Source of the DNA: DATGLG01 sp035294245
GTDB lineage: Bacteria; Pseudomonadota; Alphaproteobacteria; JACZXZ01
Direction: 5' to 3'
Assembly: GCA_035294245.1 (NCBI GenBank)
Contig: DATGLG010000037.1
Span: 9,734-73,733 of the forward strand
Length of the DNA: 64,000 nucleotides
Shown here: in pieces, positions 18,659 through 27,373 of the stretch
How the letters are laid out: every line of letters begins with the position of its first letter
How positions within the stretch are numbered: the stretch's first letter is position 1
Program-made: the position numbers and the translations under genes
Notes under the pieces: generated by a model
Databases searched by the model: none
What the model was told of the DNA's origin: nothing
Seen by the model: the letters and a program-made list of their open reading frames with translations, nothing else

Positions 18659-19899
18659 GCTTCTCCTCCAAGCCAGCGAGAGACGCCTTCTTCGCGCCGG
18701 GCGCCGGCATTGCCCAGCGCGTCCGCAAGCTGCGTCAGGCTCTCGAGATTATGCACGGTCCGGAAATCATCAACATGGGGCAGGATAGCCTTCATGCCGA
18801 GCGATCTCGGCTCGAATTTCTCGTAGCGCAGCAGCGGATTCAACCAGATAAGCCGCCGGCAGGATTTGTGAAGCCGCTCCATCTCCTCGGCCAAGCCTTC
18901 GCCCGCGTCCCGGTCGAGGCCATCGGAGATGAAGAGCGCGATCGCACCCTGGCCCAGCACGCGACGCGACCAGCGGTGGTTGAATTCCGCAATGCAGGCA
19001 CCAATGCGGGTTCCGCCCGACCAATCTTCGACGGCGTCTGCCACCCGATCGAGCGCCACGTCGACGTCACGTTGATGGAGATGGCGTGTAATGTTGGTGA
19101 GCCTCGTCCCGAAGAGAAATGTATGGACCCGGTCGCGATCGTTGGTCAGGGCGTGCAGGAAGTGCAGCAGCATACGCGAATATCGGGTCATGGAGCCCGA
19201 GATGTCGCAGAGCACGACGAGCGGCGGATGGCGCTTGCGCTGGCTGCGGCGCCGCAAGTTGATGCCCTTCCCGCCCGTCCGCAAGGTGGTGCGCAGGGTC
19301 GCACGCAGATCGACGCGCGGCCCCGACGCGTCGGGACGGAAGCGACGGGTACGGACCTCCATGATCGGGAGTCGCATCTGGGCCATGGCCGCTTTGGCTG
19401 CCCGCATCTCTTCCGTCGACATCTGCTCGAAATCAGTCCGCTGAAGGATCTCGCGATCGGAATAGGTCATTACCGCATCCGCTATATACTCCGGCTCGGG
19501 ACCTTCCGTGCCATTCGCCCCGCGACTACCCCGCTCCGGGGTAAGCGCCTCGGCGAGGCGGCGGCTTACTGGATCCTCGGTATTCTCCTCGTCTGCGCGG
19601 CGCATGACCGGCAGAAGGAGGGACATCATGCGTTGCAGCAACTTCGGATTACGCCAAAAGACGTGAAAAGCCTGGTCGAAGATCGCACGCTGATCGCGCC
19701 GGTTGACGAACACCGAATGGAGCGTCCAGTAGAAGTCGTCGCGGTTCTCGATACCGACGGCCGATACGGCTTCGACCGCGGCGACGACTCGGCCGGGGCC
19801 GATGGGCAGGCCGGCTGCGCGCAATACCCGCGCGAAATGCATCAGATTGGCGACGAGCTTGCCGCCTTCAGGAAGGGGAGCGGAGAGCCGAGCCGTCAT
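18655..19899 (-). CDS. coxE: CoxE-like VWA domain protein
   Basis: 414 aa. The C-terminal half is a von Willebrand A domain with the metal-site motif DISGS at residues 232-236 (LVVLCDISGSMTRYSRM) and a later FISDGLDRD segment. In cox clusters CoxE acts with the MoxR-type ATPase CoxD in assembling the molybdenum-copper site. Neighbouring genes overlap at both ends by 4 nt, consistent with co-translation with the AAA+ partner. The middle (160-225) is Arg-rich. Confidence 0.9.
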   Translation of the reverse strand: MTARLSAPLPEGGKLVANLMHFARVLRAAGLPIGPGRVVAAVEAVSAVGIENRDDFYWTLHSVFVNRRDQRAIFDQAFHVFWRNPKLLQRMMSLLLPVMRRADEENTEDPVSRRLAEALTPERGSRGANGTEGPEPEYIADAVMTYSDREILQRTDFEQMSTEEMRAAKAAMAQMRLPIMEVRTRRFRPDASGPRVDLRATLRTTLRTGGKGINLRRRSQRKRHPPLVVLCDISGSMTRYSRMLLHFLHALTNDRDRVHTFLFGTRLTNITRHLHQRDVDVALDRVADAVEDWSGGTRIGACIAEFNHRWSRRVLGQGAIALFISDGLDRDAGEGLAEEMERLHKSCRRLIWLNPLLRYEKFEPRSLGMKAILPHVDDFRTVHNLESLTQLADALGNAGARREEGVSRWLGGEA

Positions 19900-20837
19900 G
19901 CCTTCTGGCGCTTGACCGCTTCGGCGGCCTGCGCTGCGGCAAGTTCGGCCTGGACCTGGGCAAGAACGGTCGCAGCTTCGCTGCCTTGGATTTTGGCGAT
20001 GTCGTCCTGATATTTGAGCAGCACGCCCAGCGTGTCGTCGACCACACGCGGATCCAGCTCAACAACGTCGAGCTGCGTCAAGGCATGCGCCCAATCGATC
20101 GTTTCCGCAATTCCCGGGAGCTTGAAGAGGTTGCGTTTGCGAAGCGTCTGCACGAAACTCACGATTTGGAGCGACAGCGCTGCGGGGGCGTCGGGCGCCT
20201 TTAGCCGCAAGATCTCGATCTCGCGCGCCGCATCGGGATAATCGACCCAGTAATAGAAGCAGCGCCGTTTCAGCGCGTCATGGATTTCGCGCGTTCTGTT
20301 GGAGGTGATCACTGCGATCGGCGGAGCCTCGGCCCGTATCGTGCCGATCTCGGGGATCGTGACCTGGAAATCGGAAAGCACCTCGAGAAGATAGGCTTCA
20401 AACGGCTCGTCGGCGCGATCGAGCTCATCGATCAGCAGGACCGGCGCGCCGGCAGGATCACTCTCGAGCGCTTGAAGGAGCGGTCGCTTGATCAAGAAGC
20501 GCTCGCCGAAGATGTCCTGGGCGAGTGCCCCTTGATTGCGCTGTCCCGCGGCCTCAGCAAGGCGGATCTCGATCATCTGCCGCGGATAATTCCATTCGTA
20601 GACCGCCGACGCGACATCGAGGCCTTCATAGCATTGCAGGCGCACGAGCCGACGGCCGAGCGTTTCCGCCAGAACCTTCGCGATCTCGGTCTTGCCGACG
20701 CCGGCTTCTCCCTCGAGGAAGAGGGGCCGGTTCAATTTGAGGCTGAGGAAGACAGCTGTCGCGAGACTGCGATCGGCCACATAGCGGCCGCGTGTCAAAA
20801 GATCGCGCGCCTCGTCGACCGAGGAGGGGAGGGGCAT
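19896..20837 (-). CDS. coxD: MoxR/CoxD-type AAA+ ATPase
   Basis: 313 aa. Walker A GEAGVGKT at 43-50, Walker B LLIDELDRADE from about 134, and a sensor-1 type AVITSNRTRE follow the MoxR layout. Such ATPases remodel or metallate partner enzymes together with VWA proteins; here the partner is the overlapping coxE product and the client is presumably the coxSLM hydroxylase. It is separated from coxM by about 100 bp that contains a GC-rich hairpin. Confidence 0.9.
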   Translation of the reverse strand: MPLPSSVDEARDLLTRGRYVADRSLATAVFLSLKLNRPLFLEGEAGVGKTEIAKVLAETLGRRLVRLQCYEGLDVASAVYEWNYPRQMIEIRLAEAAGQRNQGALAQDIFGERFLIKRPLLQALESDPAGAPVLLIDELDRADEPFEAYLLEVLSDFQVTIPEIGTIRAEAPPIAVITSNRTREIHDALKRRCFYYWVDYPDAAREIEILRLKAPDAPAALSLQIVSFVQTLRKRNLFKLPGIAETIDWAHALTQLDVVELDPRVVDDTLGVLLKYQDDIAKIQGSEAATVLAQVQAELAAAQAAEAVKRQKA

Positions 20838-20884
20838 GAATCGGCGTCCCGGCGGTGACAGAGATAGCTAGTAGATGGGGTGAG

Positions 20885-20918
20885 GGGGCGCCAACGGGAA
20901 GCCCCCTTTCGGCGCCCC
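20885..20918 (-). other. GC-rich hairpin between structural and accessory cox genes
   Basis: GGGGCGCC pairs with GGCGCCCC eight bases deep across an 18-base loop, in the only sizeable gap of the operon (20838-20934). No T-tract follows in the direction of transcription, so it is not a standard terminator. It could stabilise the coxSLM part of the message or reduce read-through into coxD. Confidence 0.4.
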
Positions 20919-20934
20919 GATCCTCGCTTGGGGA

Positions 20935-21729
20935 TTAGCCCGCAGCCTGGACCGCCCGCTTCGTCATGATCACAACGAGATGAGCGCGGTATTCCGCCGT
21001 GGCGTGAATGTCTGAATTCAAGTCAGAGGCGGAGAGCTTGAGGCCTTCGACGGCCTTGGGCGAGAAGTCCTTGCTTAAGGCCGCCTCGGCGTCCTTGAAA
21101 CGAAAGACCGACGGACCGGCGCCCGTTACGGCAACCCGGACGCCGCCGCCTGTCTTGGCGACGAAGACACCGACTATGGCATAGCGTGACGCCGGATTGG
21201 GAAACTTGGCGTAACCGGCCTTTTCCGGGATCGGGAAGCTGACACCAGTGACGATCTCACCCGGCTCCAACGCGGTTTCGAACAGGCCTTTGAAGAAGTC
21301 GTCAGCCGCGATCTTTCGCTTGGTGGTCATCACGGTCGCGCCGAGCCCGACGACGCCGGCGGGATAATCGGCAGCAGGATCGGCGTTGGCGATCGACCCT
21401 CCGATGGTGCCGCGGTTGCGCACCTGGGGATCGCCGATGCCGTCGGCGAGCGCCGCAAGCGCCGGGATCGCCTTCCGGACTTCGGCGGAACCTGCCACCT
21501 CGGCGTGGGGGGTCATCGCGCCGATCACCAGGTTGTTGCCGTCGCGCTTGACGCCTTTGAGCTCGCCGATGCCCGCGAGGTCTACCAAGTCGGAGGGGCG
21601 GGCCAATCGCTGCTTCAACGTAGGAATAAGGGTCATGCCGCCGGCGACGAGCTTGGCATCCTCGTTGGCACCGATCAGCTTTGCGGCATCGGCAAGGGTC
21701 TTTGGCCGATGATAGTTGAAATCATACAT
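20935..21729 (-). CDS. coxM: CO dehydrogenase-type FAD-binding medium subunit
   Basis: About 264 aa. It belongs to the xanthine-oxidase medium subunit family: KLVAGGMTLIPTLKQRLARP at 30-50 and TIGGSIANADPAADYPA near 105 form the FAD-binding loops. It passes electrons from the CoxS clusters via FAD to the acceptor. ATG at 21729 is supported by AGGGAGAA 6-7 bases upstream; the longer frame to 21867 is out of character. It follows coxL with a 14-nt gap. Confidence 0.92.
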   Translation of the reverse strand: MYDFNYHRPKTLADAAKLIGANEDAKLVAGGMTLIPTLKQRLARPSDLVDLAGIGELKGVKRDGNNLVIGAMTPHAEVAGSAEVRKAIPALAALADGIGDPQVRNRGTIGGSIANADPAADYPAGVVGLGATVMTTKRKIAADDFFKGLFETALEPGEIVTGVSFPIPEKAGYAKFPNPASRYAIVGVFVAKTGGGVRVAVTGAGPSVFRFKDAEAALSKDFSPKAVEGLKLSASDLNSDIHATAEYRAHLVVIMTKRAVQAAG

Positions 21730-21740
21730 CGCGTTCTCCC

Positions 21741-24119
21741 TTACTCGGCCGCCTTGGGCATTTTGGCGTTTTGGATGGCTTGCCAGATCCGCTGGGGCGT
21801 GGCCGGCATATCCAGGCTGGTGATTCCAAGCGGCCTGAGCGCGTCGAGGATGCCGCTCATGATGCACGCTGGCGCGCCGATCGCGCCCGCCTCACCGCAA
21901 CCTTTCACCCCAAGCGGATTGTGCGTGCAGGGGGTCACCGCCGTATCAACGCTGAAGGAGGGCAGGTTATCGGCCCTCGGCATGCAGTAATCGAGATACG
22001 AGCCGGTGAGGAGTTGGCCGTCCGCATCATAGACGCATCCCTCGAGCAACGCTTGGCCAATGCCCTGGGCAAGCCCACCATGAACCTGGCCTTCGACGAT
22101 CATCGGGTTAACCACACGCCCAAAATCATCCGCGGCGACGAAACTCGCCACCTCGACTTGGCCGGTATCGGGATCGACCTCGACTTCGCAGATATAGGCG
22201 CCAGCTGGATAGGTGAAATTGAGAGGGTCGTAGAAGGCTTGCTCCTCGAGGCCGGGCTCGAGTCCCTGGGGGTAGTTGTGGGGGACATAGGCGGCCAACG
22301 AGATCTCGGTAAGCGTCTTCTTTTTGTCGGTGCCCGCTACGCGGAACTCGCCGTTCGAGAACTCGATATCGGCTTCGGGGGCTTCCATGAGGTGAGCCGC
22401 GATCTTTTTGCCTTTCGCGATGATCTTCTCCATCGCCTTGTAGATGGCGGTGCCGCCGACGGCGAGCGAACGCGAACCATAGGTACCCATCCCATAGGGG
22501 ATCTTGTCGGTATCGCCGTGGACGATGTCGACATTGTCGATCGGCACGCCCAAGGTTGAGGCGACGAGCTGCGCGAAAGTCGTCTCGTGACCCTGACCAT
22601 GGGCGTGGGAGCCCGTATAGACGGTTACGGAGCCGGTCGGATGCACGCGCACATTGGCTGACTCGTAGAGGCCGGCGCGGGCACCGAGCGAGCCCACGAC
22701 GGCCGAGGGAGCGATCCCGCAGGCTTCGATATAGCTTGCGATGCCGAGCCCGCGCAGCCTGCCGCGCCTTTTCGCGTCTTCCCGGCGCCTTTCGAAGCCG
22801 GCGTAATCGCTCGCCTTCAGCGCCTTGTCGAGCGTCGTGTGATAATCGCCCGTGTCGTATTGCAGGGCAACCGGCGTCTGATAGGGAAACTTGTCGCGGG
22901 GGATGTAGTTGCGGCGGCGGATTTCCGCCCGGTCGATGCCCGTGATGCGCGCGGCCTCGTCGACGACTCGCTCTACGACATAGGTTGCCTCGGGTCGGCC
23001 GGCACCTCGGTAAGCGTCCACCGGCACTGTGTTGGTGAAGACGGCGCGCACCGAGCAGTAGATCGCCGGAGTCGTGTAATTGCCGGCGAGGAGCGTTCCG
23101 TAAAGATAGGTGGGCACGCATGAGCCGAAGGTCGAAAGATAGGCGCCGAGATTGGCCTTGGTTTCAACCTTGAGGGCGAGGAATTTGCCGTTCTCATCGA
23201 CCGCAAGCTCGGCATGGGTGACATGGTCCCGTCCATGGGCGTCGGTCATGAAGGATTCCGAGCGCTCCGCCGTCCATTTGACCGGCAAGCCAACCTTCTT
23301 CGCCGCCCAGGTGACCGCCGCCTCCTCGGCGTAGTGAAATATCTTAGAGCCGAAGCCGCCGCCCACATCGGGGGCAATGACGCGGAGCTTGTTCTCGGGA
23401 ATCCCCAGCACGAAAGCGCCCATGAGAAGGCGGATGACGTGAGGATTCTGACTCGTCGTGTACAGTGTGTGCATCCCGGTGGCAGGATCATACTCGCCGA
23501 TTGCCGCGCGCGGCTCGATGGCGTTGGGGATAAGCCGATTATTGACGAGGTCGACCTTGGCGATGTGCTTCGCCTGCTTGAACGCAGCGTCCACCGCGGC
23601 CTTGTCGCCCAATTCCCAATCATAGCAAGCGTTGCCAGCGGCCTGGTCCCAGATCAGGGGGGCAGTGGGCCTGATCGCATCGGCGATGGTAACGACGGCG
23701 GGAAGAGGCTCGTAGTCCACCTCAACCAGCTCCGCCGCATCCCGGGCTTGCTGGCGCGTTTCTGCGACGATGAGGGCGACCTGGTCGCCGACATAGCGCA
23801 CCCGGTCTATAGCGATCGGCGGGTGAGGCGGCTCGACCATGGGGCTGCCGTCCTTGTTATGGACGAGCCAGCCGCAGGGAAGGCTGCCGACCTTATCGGC
23901 AGCCATATCGGCACCTGTAAAGACGGCGACCACCCCGGGCGACTTTTTTGCAGCCGCCGTATCGATGCCCTTTATCTTTGCATGGGGATGGGGGGAACGT
24001 AGGAAATAGCCATAAATTTGATGCGGGCGATTGATGTCGTCCGTATAGGTACCCCGGCCGGTCAGGAACCGGAGGTCCTCCTTGCGCCGAACAGGGGCGC
24101 CGATCCCGGTATCAGGCAT
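21741..24119 (-). CDS. coxL: molybdenum hydroxylase large subunit, form II CoxL type
   Basis: 792 aa, full length for the family. It is the molybdopterin-binding catalytic subunit of a (SLM)2 hydroxylase. The loop AYRGAGR at residues 369-375 (bases 22995-23015) is the form II signature; genuine CO-oxidising form I enzymes have AYxCSFR with the copper-binding Cys, absent here. Other conserved blocks include VDPDTGQVEV near the C-terminus, GVKGCGEAGAIGAPA with the base-type Glu, and GGGFGSKIF. Purine, aldehyde or N-heterocycle hydroxylation is as likely as CO oxidation. It abuts coxS with a 1-nt gap. Confidence 0.92.
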   Translation of the reverse strand: MPDTGIGAPVRRKEDLRFLTGRGTYTDDINRPHQIYGYFLRSPHPHAKIKGIDTAAAKKSPGVVAVFTGADMAADKVGSLPCGWLVHNKDGSPMVEPPHPPIAIDRVRYVGDQVALIVAETRQQARDAAELVEVDYEPLPAVVTIADAIRPTAPLIWDQAAGNACYDWELGDKAAVDAAFKQAKHIAKVDLVNNRLIPNAIEPRAAIGEYDPATGMHTLYTTSQNPHVIRLLMGAFVLGIPENKLRVIAPDVGGGFGSKIFHYAEEAAVTWAAKKVGLPVKWTAERSESFMTDAHGRDHVTHAELAVDENGKFLALKVETKANLGAYLSTFGSCVPTYLYGTLLAGNYTTPAIYCSVRAVFTNTVPVDAYRGAGRPEATYVVERVVDEAARITGIDRAEIRRRNYIPRDKFPYQTPVALQYDTGDYHTTLDKALKASDYAGFERRREDAKRRGRLRGLGIASYIEACGIAPSAVVGSLGARAGLYESANVRVHPTGSVTVYTGSHAHGQGHETTFAQLVASTLGVPIDNVDIVHGDTDKIPYGMGTYGSRSLAVGGTAIYKAMEKIIAKGKKIAAHLMEAPEADIEFSNGEFRVAGTDKKKTLTEISLAAYVPHNYPQGLEPGLEEQAFYDPLNFTYPAGAYICEVEVDPDTGQVEVASFVAADDFGRVVNPMIVEGQVHGGLAQGIGQALLEGCVYDADGQLLTGSYLDYCMPRADNLPSFSVDTAVTPCTHNPLGVKGCGEAGAIGAPACIMSGILDALRPLGITSLDMPATPQRIWQAIQNAKMPKAAE

Positions 24120-24120
24120 G

Positions 24121-24594
24121 TCATTTCCCCCTCATCGCATGGGCGCCGGCGCGGATGGACTTCACGATATTGTGGTAGCCGGTGCAGCGGCAGATGTTGC
24201 CCTCAAGCCATTCGCGGACTTCCCGTTCGCTCGGGTCGGGATGGTGCTTCACCAGATCCAGCGCGCTCATCACCATGCCGGGGGTGCAGAAACCACACTG
24301 CAAGCCATGATTGTCACGGAACGCCTCTTGCATCGGGTGCAGCTGCCCGTTCTTGGCCAGCCCTTCGATGGTGAGGACGTCAGCGCCTTCGGCCTGGACC
24401 GCCAGCAAGGTGCAGCTCTTGACGGAGCGACCGTTGACATGGACGACGCAGGCGCCGCATTGGCTGGTATCGCACCCGACATGGGTGCCAGTAAGGCCGA
24501 GTTTTTCGCGTAGAAGTTGAACGAGAAGGGTTCGAGCTTCAACCGTCGCCGAAGCAGGCTTCCCGTTCACCGTCAGGGAAACAGTGACACTCAT
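24121..24594 (-). CDS. coxS: molybdenum hydroxylase [2Fe-2S] small subunit
   Basis: 157 aa. It carries two [2Fe-2S] sites: the plant-ferredoxin type at C41, C46, C49 and C61 (CDTSQCGAC), and the helical site with C100, C103, C135 and C137 (CGFC, CRC). It relays electrons from the molybdenum centre in CoxL to FAD in CoxM. It is the first gene of the S-L-M order characteristic of form II clusters (form I clusters are M-S-L). Confidence 0.95.
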   Translation of the reverse strand: MSVTVSLTVNGKPASATVEARTLLVQLLREKLGLTGTHVGCDTSQCGACVVHVNGRSVKSCTLLAVQAEGADVLTIEGLAKNGQLHPMQEAFRDNHGLQCGFCTPGMVMSALDLVKHHPDPSEREVREWLEGNICRCTGYHNIVKSIRAGAHAMRGK

Positions 24595-24730
24595 GACCCC
24601 TCCCTGGGAGCTATGTCGTTGACGGCCCGTGCCCGCGGGCCAGGATGATGTGGGCTAGTGTGGAGCCCGCAACCCGGGCCAGTCAAGCCGTTGGTATCGC
24701 TTGCCGGCGAAATCCCGGCTCCGCTCGAGC

Positions 24731-25369
24731 TTAGGCAAAAATCAGGAGGAGAATGATGATAAGCAGAATGACGCCGCCAACCCAAATCAGGGGAGAAAGC
24801 CCTTTGCTGGATGCTTGGGCCGTTTCCCGCACCGGAGGAACAGTCGGCGCGGAAGGCGCTGCCGCCTCACTTGGCGGGGGTTCGCGTGTCACGGCTTCCT
24901 CGCCGGCTTGAGCGGGTGCCGCCGCCGGCGCAGCGTTAAGGGCATTCGCGAAGTTGCCAAAGAATTCGTCGGAAAGCTTCTTGGCAGTGCTGTCGACGAG
25001 ACGGGAGCCGATCTGCGCCAGCTTCCCGCCGACATTGGCCGAAGCCTTATAGCGTAGAATGGTAGCAGCTCCGGCTTCCTCCAAACTGACCTCGGCGCCA
25101 CCCTTGGCAAACCCGGCGGCGCCACCTTTGCCCTCGCCGCTGATCTTATAGCCCTTAGGCGGATCAAGATCGGAGAGCGTCACCGCGCCGGTGAAGGTGG
25201 CCTTCACCGGGCCGATCTTGGCGGTGACCTTGGCGGTGAAAGCGGTGGGCGACGTCTTCTCGATGGCCTCGCAGCCGGGAATGCAGGTCTTGAGGAGCTC
25301 GGGATTATTGAGGGCTTCCCAAACCCGTTGGCGCGGCGCCTCGATCCTGTATTCCCCCGTCATATCCAT
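24731..25369 (-). CDS. coxG: CoxG-like SRPBCC protein with C-terminal anchor
   Basis: About 212 aa. Residues 1-145 match the CoxG/SRPBCC fold (MDMTGEYRIEAPRQRVWEALNNPELLKTCIPGCEAI). A Pro/Ala-rich linker and one C-terminal membrane segment (LIWVGGVILLIIILLLIFA) follow. CoxG tethers CO-dehydrogenase-type enzymes to the inner membrane. ATG at 25369 is chosen because homology starts there and GAGGG lies about 8 bases upstream; an open frame to 25492 is not supported. It lies 136 bp upstream of coxS on the same strand. Confidence 0.88.
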   Translation of the reverse strand: MDMTGEYRIEAPRQRVWEALNNPELLKTCIPGCEAIEKTSPTAFTAKVTAKIGPVKATFTGAVTLSDLDPPKGYKISGEGKGGAAGFAKGGAEVSLEEAGAATILRYKASANVGGKLAQIGSRLVDSTAKKLSDEFFGNFANALNAAPAAAPAQAGEEAVTREPPPSEAAAPSAPTVPPVRETAQASSKGLSPLIWVGGVILLIIILLLIFA

Positions 25370-25575
25370 TCGATTCAGCCCTCGTTCCAGTAATCTCATA
25401 ACCCGCGGTGGCCCTCGGAACGTAAGGCGGCGTGGCCCCGCGGGCAAGGGCTCGAGAAAGGGCGTGCGGACGGGGCGCGGCGGCTGCGTCATTCAAATTC
25501 CTCTTTCCGCTGCGCCAATGCTTTGCCATATCTGACTTTCAGGAAACTTTCGCAAAGCGCGGCGTAGTGGCGAAT

Positions 25576-26847
25576 ATGATTGCCCTGGCCATGCATAGAT
25601 TCCGACGTGTTCTCGCGCTCATCGCCGCGATCGCCTGCATCTCCGGGGCCTGCGAGGCACAAGCAACGGTTGCGGCCGCGACAGAAACAATCACGCTGGG
25701 TGCGGCAGTGGCGCTCACCGGCCGATATGCAACTAACGGCCACAATACCAAGGACGGCTATGACCTCGCGATCCGGGCGATCAACGAAAAGGGCGGGGTC
25801 GAGCTGGCGGGCCGAAGATATCGGCTCGCGGTTAAGTACTACGACGACAAGTCATCGCCGAGCTTGAGCGCTCAATTGGTGGAGCGCTTGATCTCGCGCG
25901 ATGGCATCGATCTCATCCTCGGTCCCTACAGCTCGGCCGTGACCAAGGCGGTGGCGCCGGTAGTTGAAAGGCACAAAGTCCCGATGGTCGAAGCGAATGG
26001 TGCAGACCGCGATCTCTTCACGCAAGGATACCGCTACGTATTCGCCGTGGTGTCGACCTCGGACCAGTACCTCGCGTCGGCGGTTCAGCTTCTGAGCGAG
26101 CTGAGCACAGTGGCCGGACGCGACGCGAAGCACCTGAAGATCGCCCTCGCCATGGAGGACGACCCGTTCTCCCAGGATGTTCGCGACGGAGTCATTGAAG
26201 AGGCAAAGCGACTCGGGATGTCGATCGTCATCGACGACAAGCTGCCGGCCGAGATGGATGACATGTCGGTGACCCTCACCAAGGTTCGGGCGCGCAAGCC
26301 CGATCTTCTCGTCGTTTCCGGCCACACGAAGGGGGTCCTCCTCGGCATGCGCGAGGTCGCGGAGGAGCAGATCGATGTCCCGGTGCTCGCCACGACCCAC
26401 TGCGATTCGGCGAAGGTCGTGGCCAAATATGGCGAGCTCGCGGATTACTGGCTCTGCGCGTCTCAATGGGACCGCTCCCTCAGCTATCGTGGCGCTGTCT
26501 TCGGATCCGCGGAGGATTTCGCCCGCCGCTTCGAGGACACCTATGGCTATGAAGCGCCTTACCAAGCGGCCGAATCCGCGGCTGCGGTGTTGGTGTACGC
26601 CGATGCCATTCGCCGCGCCGGCAGCCTAGCGCCGCAGCAGATCCGCAGCGCTCTCGCCGCGACCGACATGGAGACCTTTTACGGTTATGTGAAGTTCGAT
26701 CAGACCGGCAAGAATATCGCGAAACCGATGGTGCTGTATCAGATACAGAACGGCCAATACAAAGTGGTAGCTCCCCTCAAATGGGCGAGCACCAGGATCG
26801 TCTTTCCGGTTCCAAGCTGGAGCCAGCGGACCCGCGGACGCCCATGA
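25576..26847 (+). CDS. branched-chain amino acid-type ABC substrate-binding protein
   Basis: About 423 aa. A signal peptide (FRRVLALIAAIACISGACEAQA) is followed by ITLGAAVALTGRYATNGHNTKDGYDLAIRAINEKGG, the LivJ-type periplasmic-binding fold. Later blocks DLILGPYSSAVTKAVAPVVERHKVPMVEANGA and PDLLVVSGHTKGVLLGMREVAE fit the same family. No permease or ATPase follows, so it is an orphan receptor or shares a transporter encoded elsewhere. The start is uncertain (ATG 25576 or 25591); neither has a clear ribosome-binding site. It is divergent from coxG, and the ligand could be the substrate of the cox-type enzyme, which is inference only. Confidence 0.83.
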   Translation: MIALAMHRFRRVLALIAAIACISGACEAQATVAAATETITLGAAVALTGRYATNGHNTKDGYDLAIRAINEKGGVELAGRRYRLAVKYYDDKSSPSLSAQLVERLISRDGIDLILGPYSSAVTKAVAPVVERHKVPMVEANGADRDLFTQGYRYVFAVVSTSDQYLASAVQLLSELSTVAGRDAKHLKIALAMEDDPFSQDVRDGVIEEAKRLGMSIVIDDKLPAEMDDMSVTLTKVRARKPDLLVVSGHTKGVLLGMREVAEEQIDVPVLATTHCDSAKVVAKYGELADYWLCASQWDRSLSYRGAVFGSAEDFARRFEDTYGYEAPYQAAESAAAVLVYADAIRRAGSLAPQQIRSALAATDMETFYGYVKFDQTGKNIAKPMVLYQIQNGQYKVVAPLKWASTRIVFPVPSWSQRTRGRP

Positions 26848-26896
26848 ATCGCAGCCGGCGGGGCGGCAGGTGACTCTCGGGCTCGATTCCCGGTAG

Positions 26897-27268
26897 CTGG
26901 CGAGCGCCATCCTCCTCGCCACATTCATCTTGGTCGCTACCGAGCGGCTCAACCGCGCGATCGTCGCTCTATTGGGTGCTGGAATTCCCATCGTGTCCGG
27001 CGCGCGCCCTCACCCAAGAGGAGGCGATCAGGGGGATCGACGTTAATGCGATCCCCCTGCGGGCGGGCGTGACGCTTCTGGTGTCGATCGCCCGCCGGAG
27101 CGGTATGTTCGAGTACTTCGCCATCTGGTCGGCGCAATGAGGTCGGGCGCGACCCTCATCGGCGACTCACCAAAGATCATCATCGGCTCGGCGGCCGATC
27201 TGAGTTTCGACGATTTCGTCGCCAATCTCGGTCCCATTATTCTCGCGATTCTCGTCGTGCAGTCGCGG
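26897..27268 (+). pseudogene. decayed ArsB/NhaD-type ion permease
   Basis: Three fragments of one protein lie in order but in broken frames. The first (from 26897) reads SAILLATFILVATERLNRAIVALLGA. After a frameshift the second (27006-27140) contains EEAIRGIDVNAIPLRAGVTLL and SIARRSGMFEYFAIWSAQ, then a stop. The third (27137 onward) reads GATLIGDSPKIIIGSAADLSF and DDFVANLGPIILAILVV. In intact ArsB/NhaD-superfamily permeases about 60 residues of membrane helix lie between parts two and three, so that block has been deleted. No functional product is expected. Confidence 0.7.
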
Positions 27269-27373
27269 CGTTGCCGTGATCCATATCGCGATTTGCCACG
27301 GTTATCTCTGGGCGCGCTATCTCTTGGGGGCCGACTCCTGGACGCATGACACCACCCCGGCTATCCTCCCGCC

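Noticed and set aside
18339..18728. N-terminal extension of the XdhC-family gene
   Set aside because: 130 Arg-rich residues are the shadow of the CoxI-like gene in another frame; ATGA overlap fixes the true start.
22995..23015. Calling the hydroxylase a genuine aerobic CO dehydrogenase
   Set aside because: The form I AYxCSFR loop with the copper ligand is absent.
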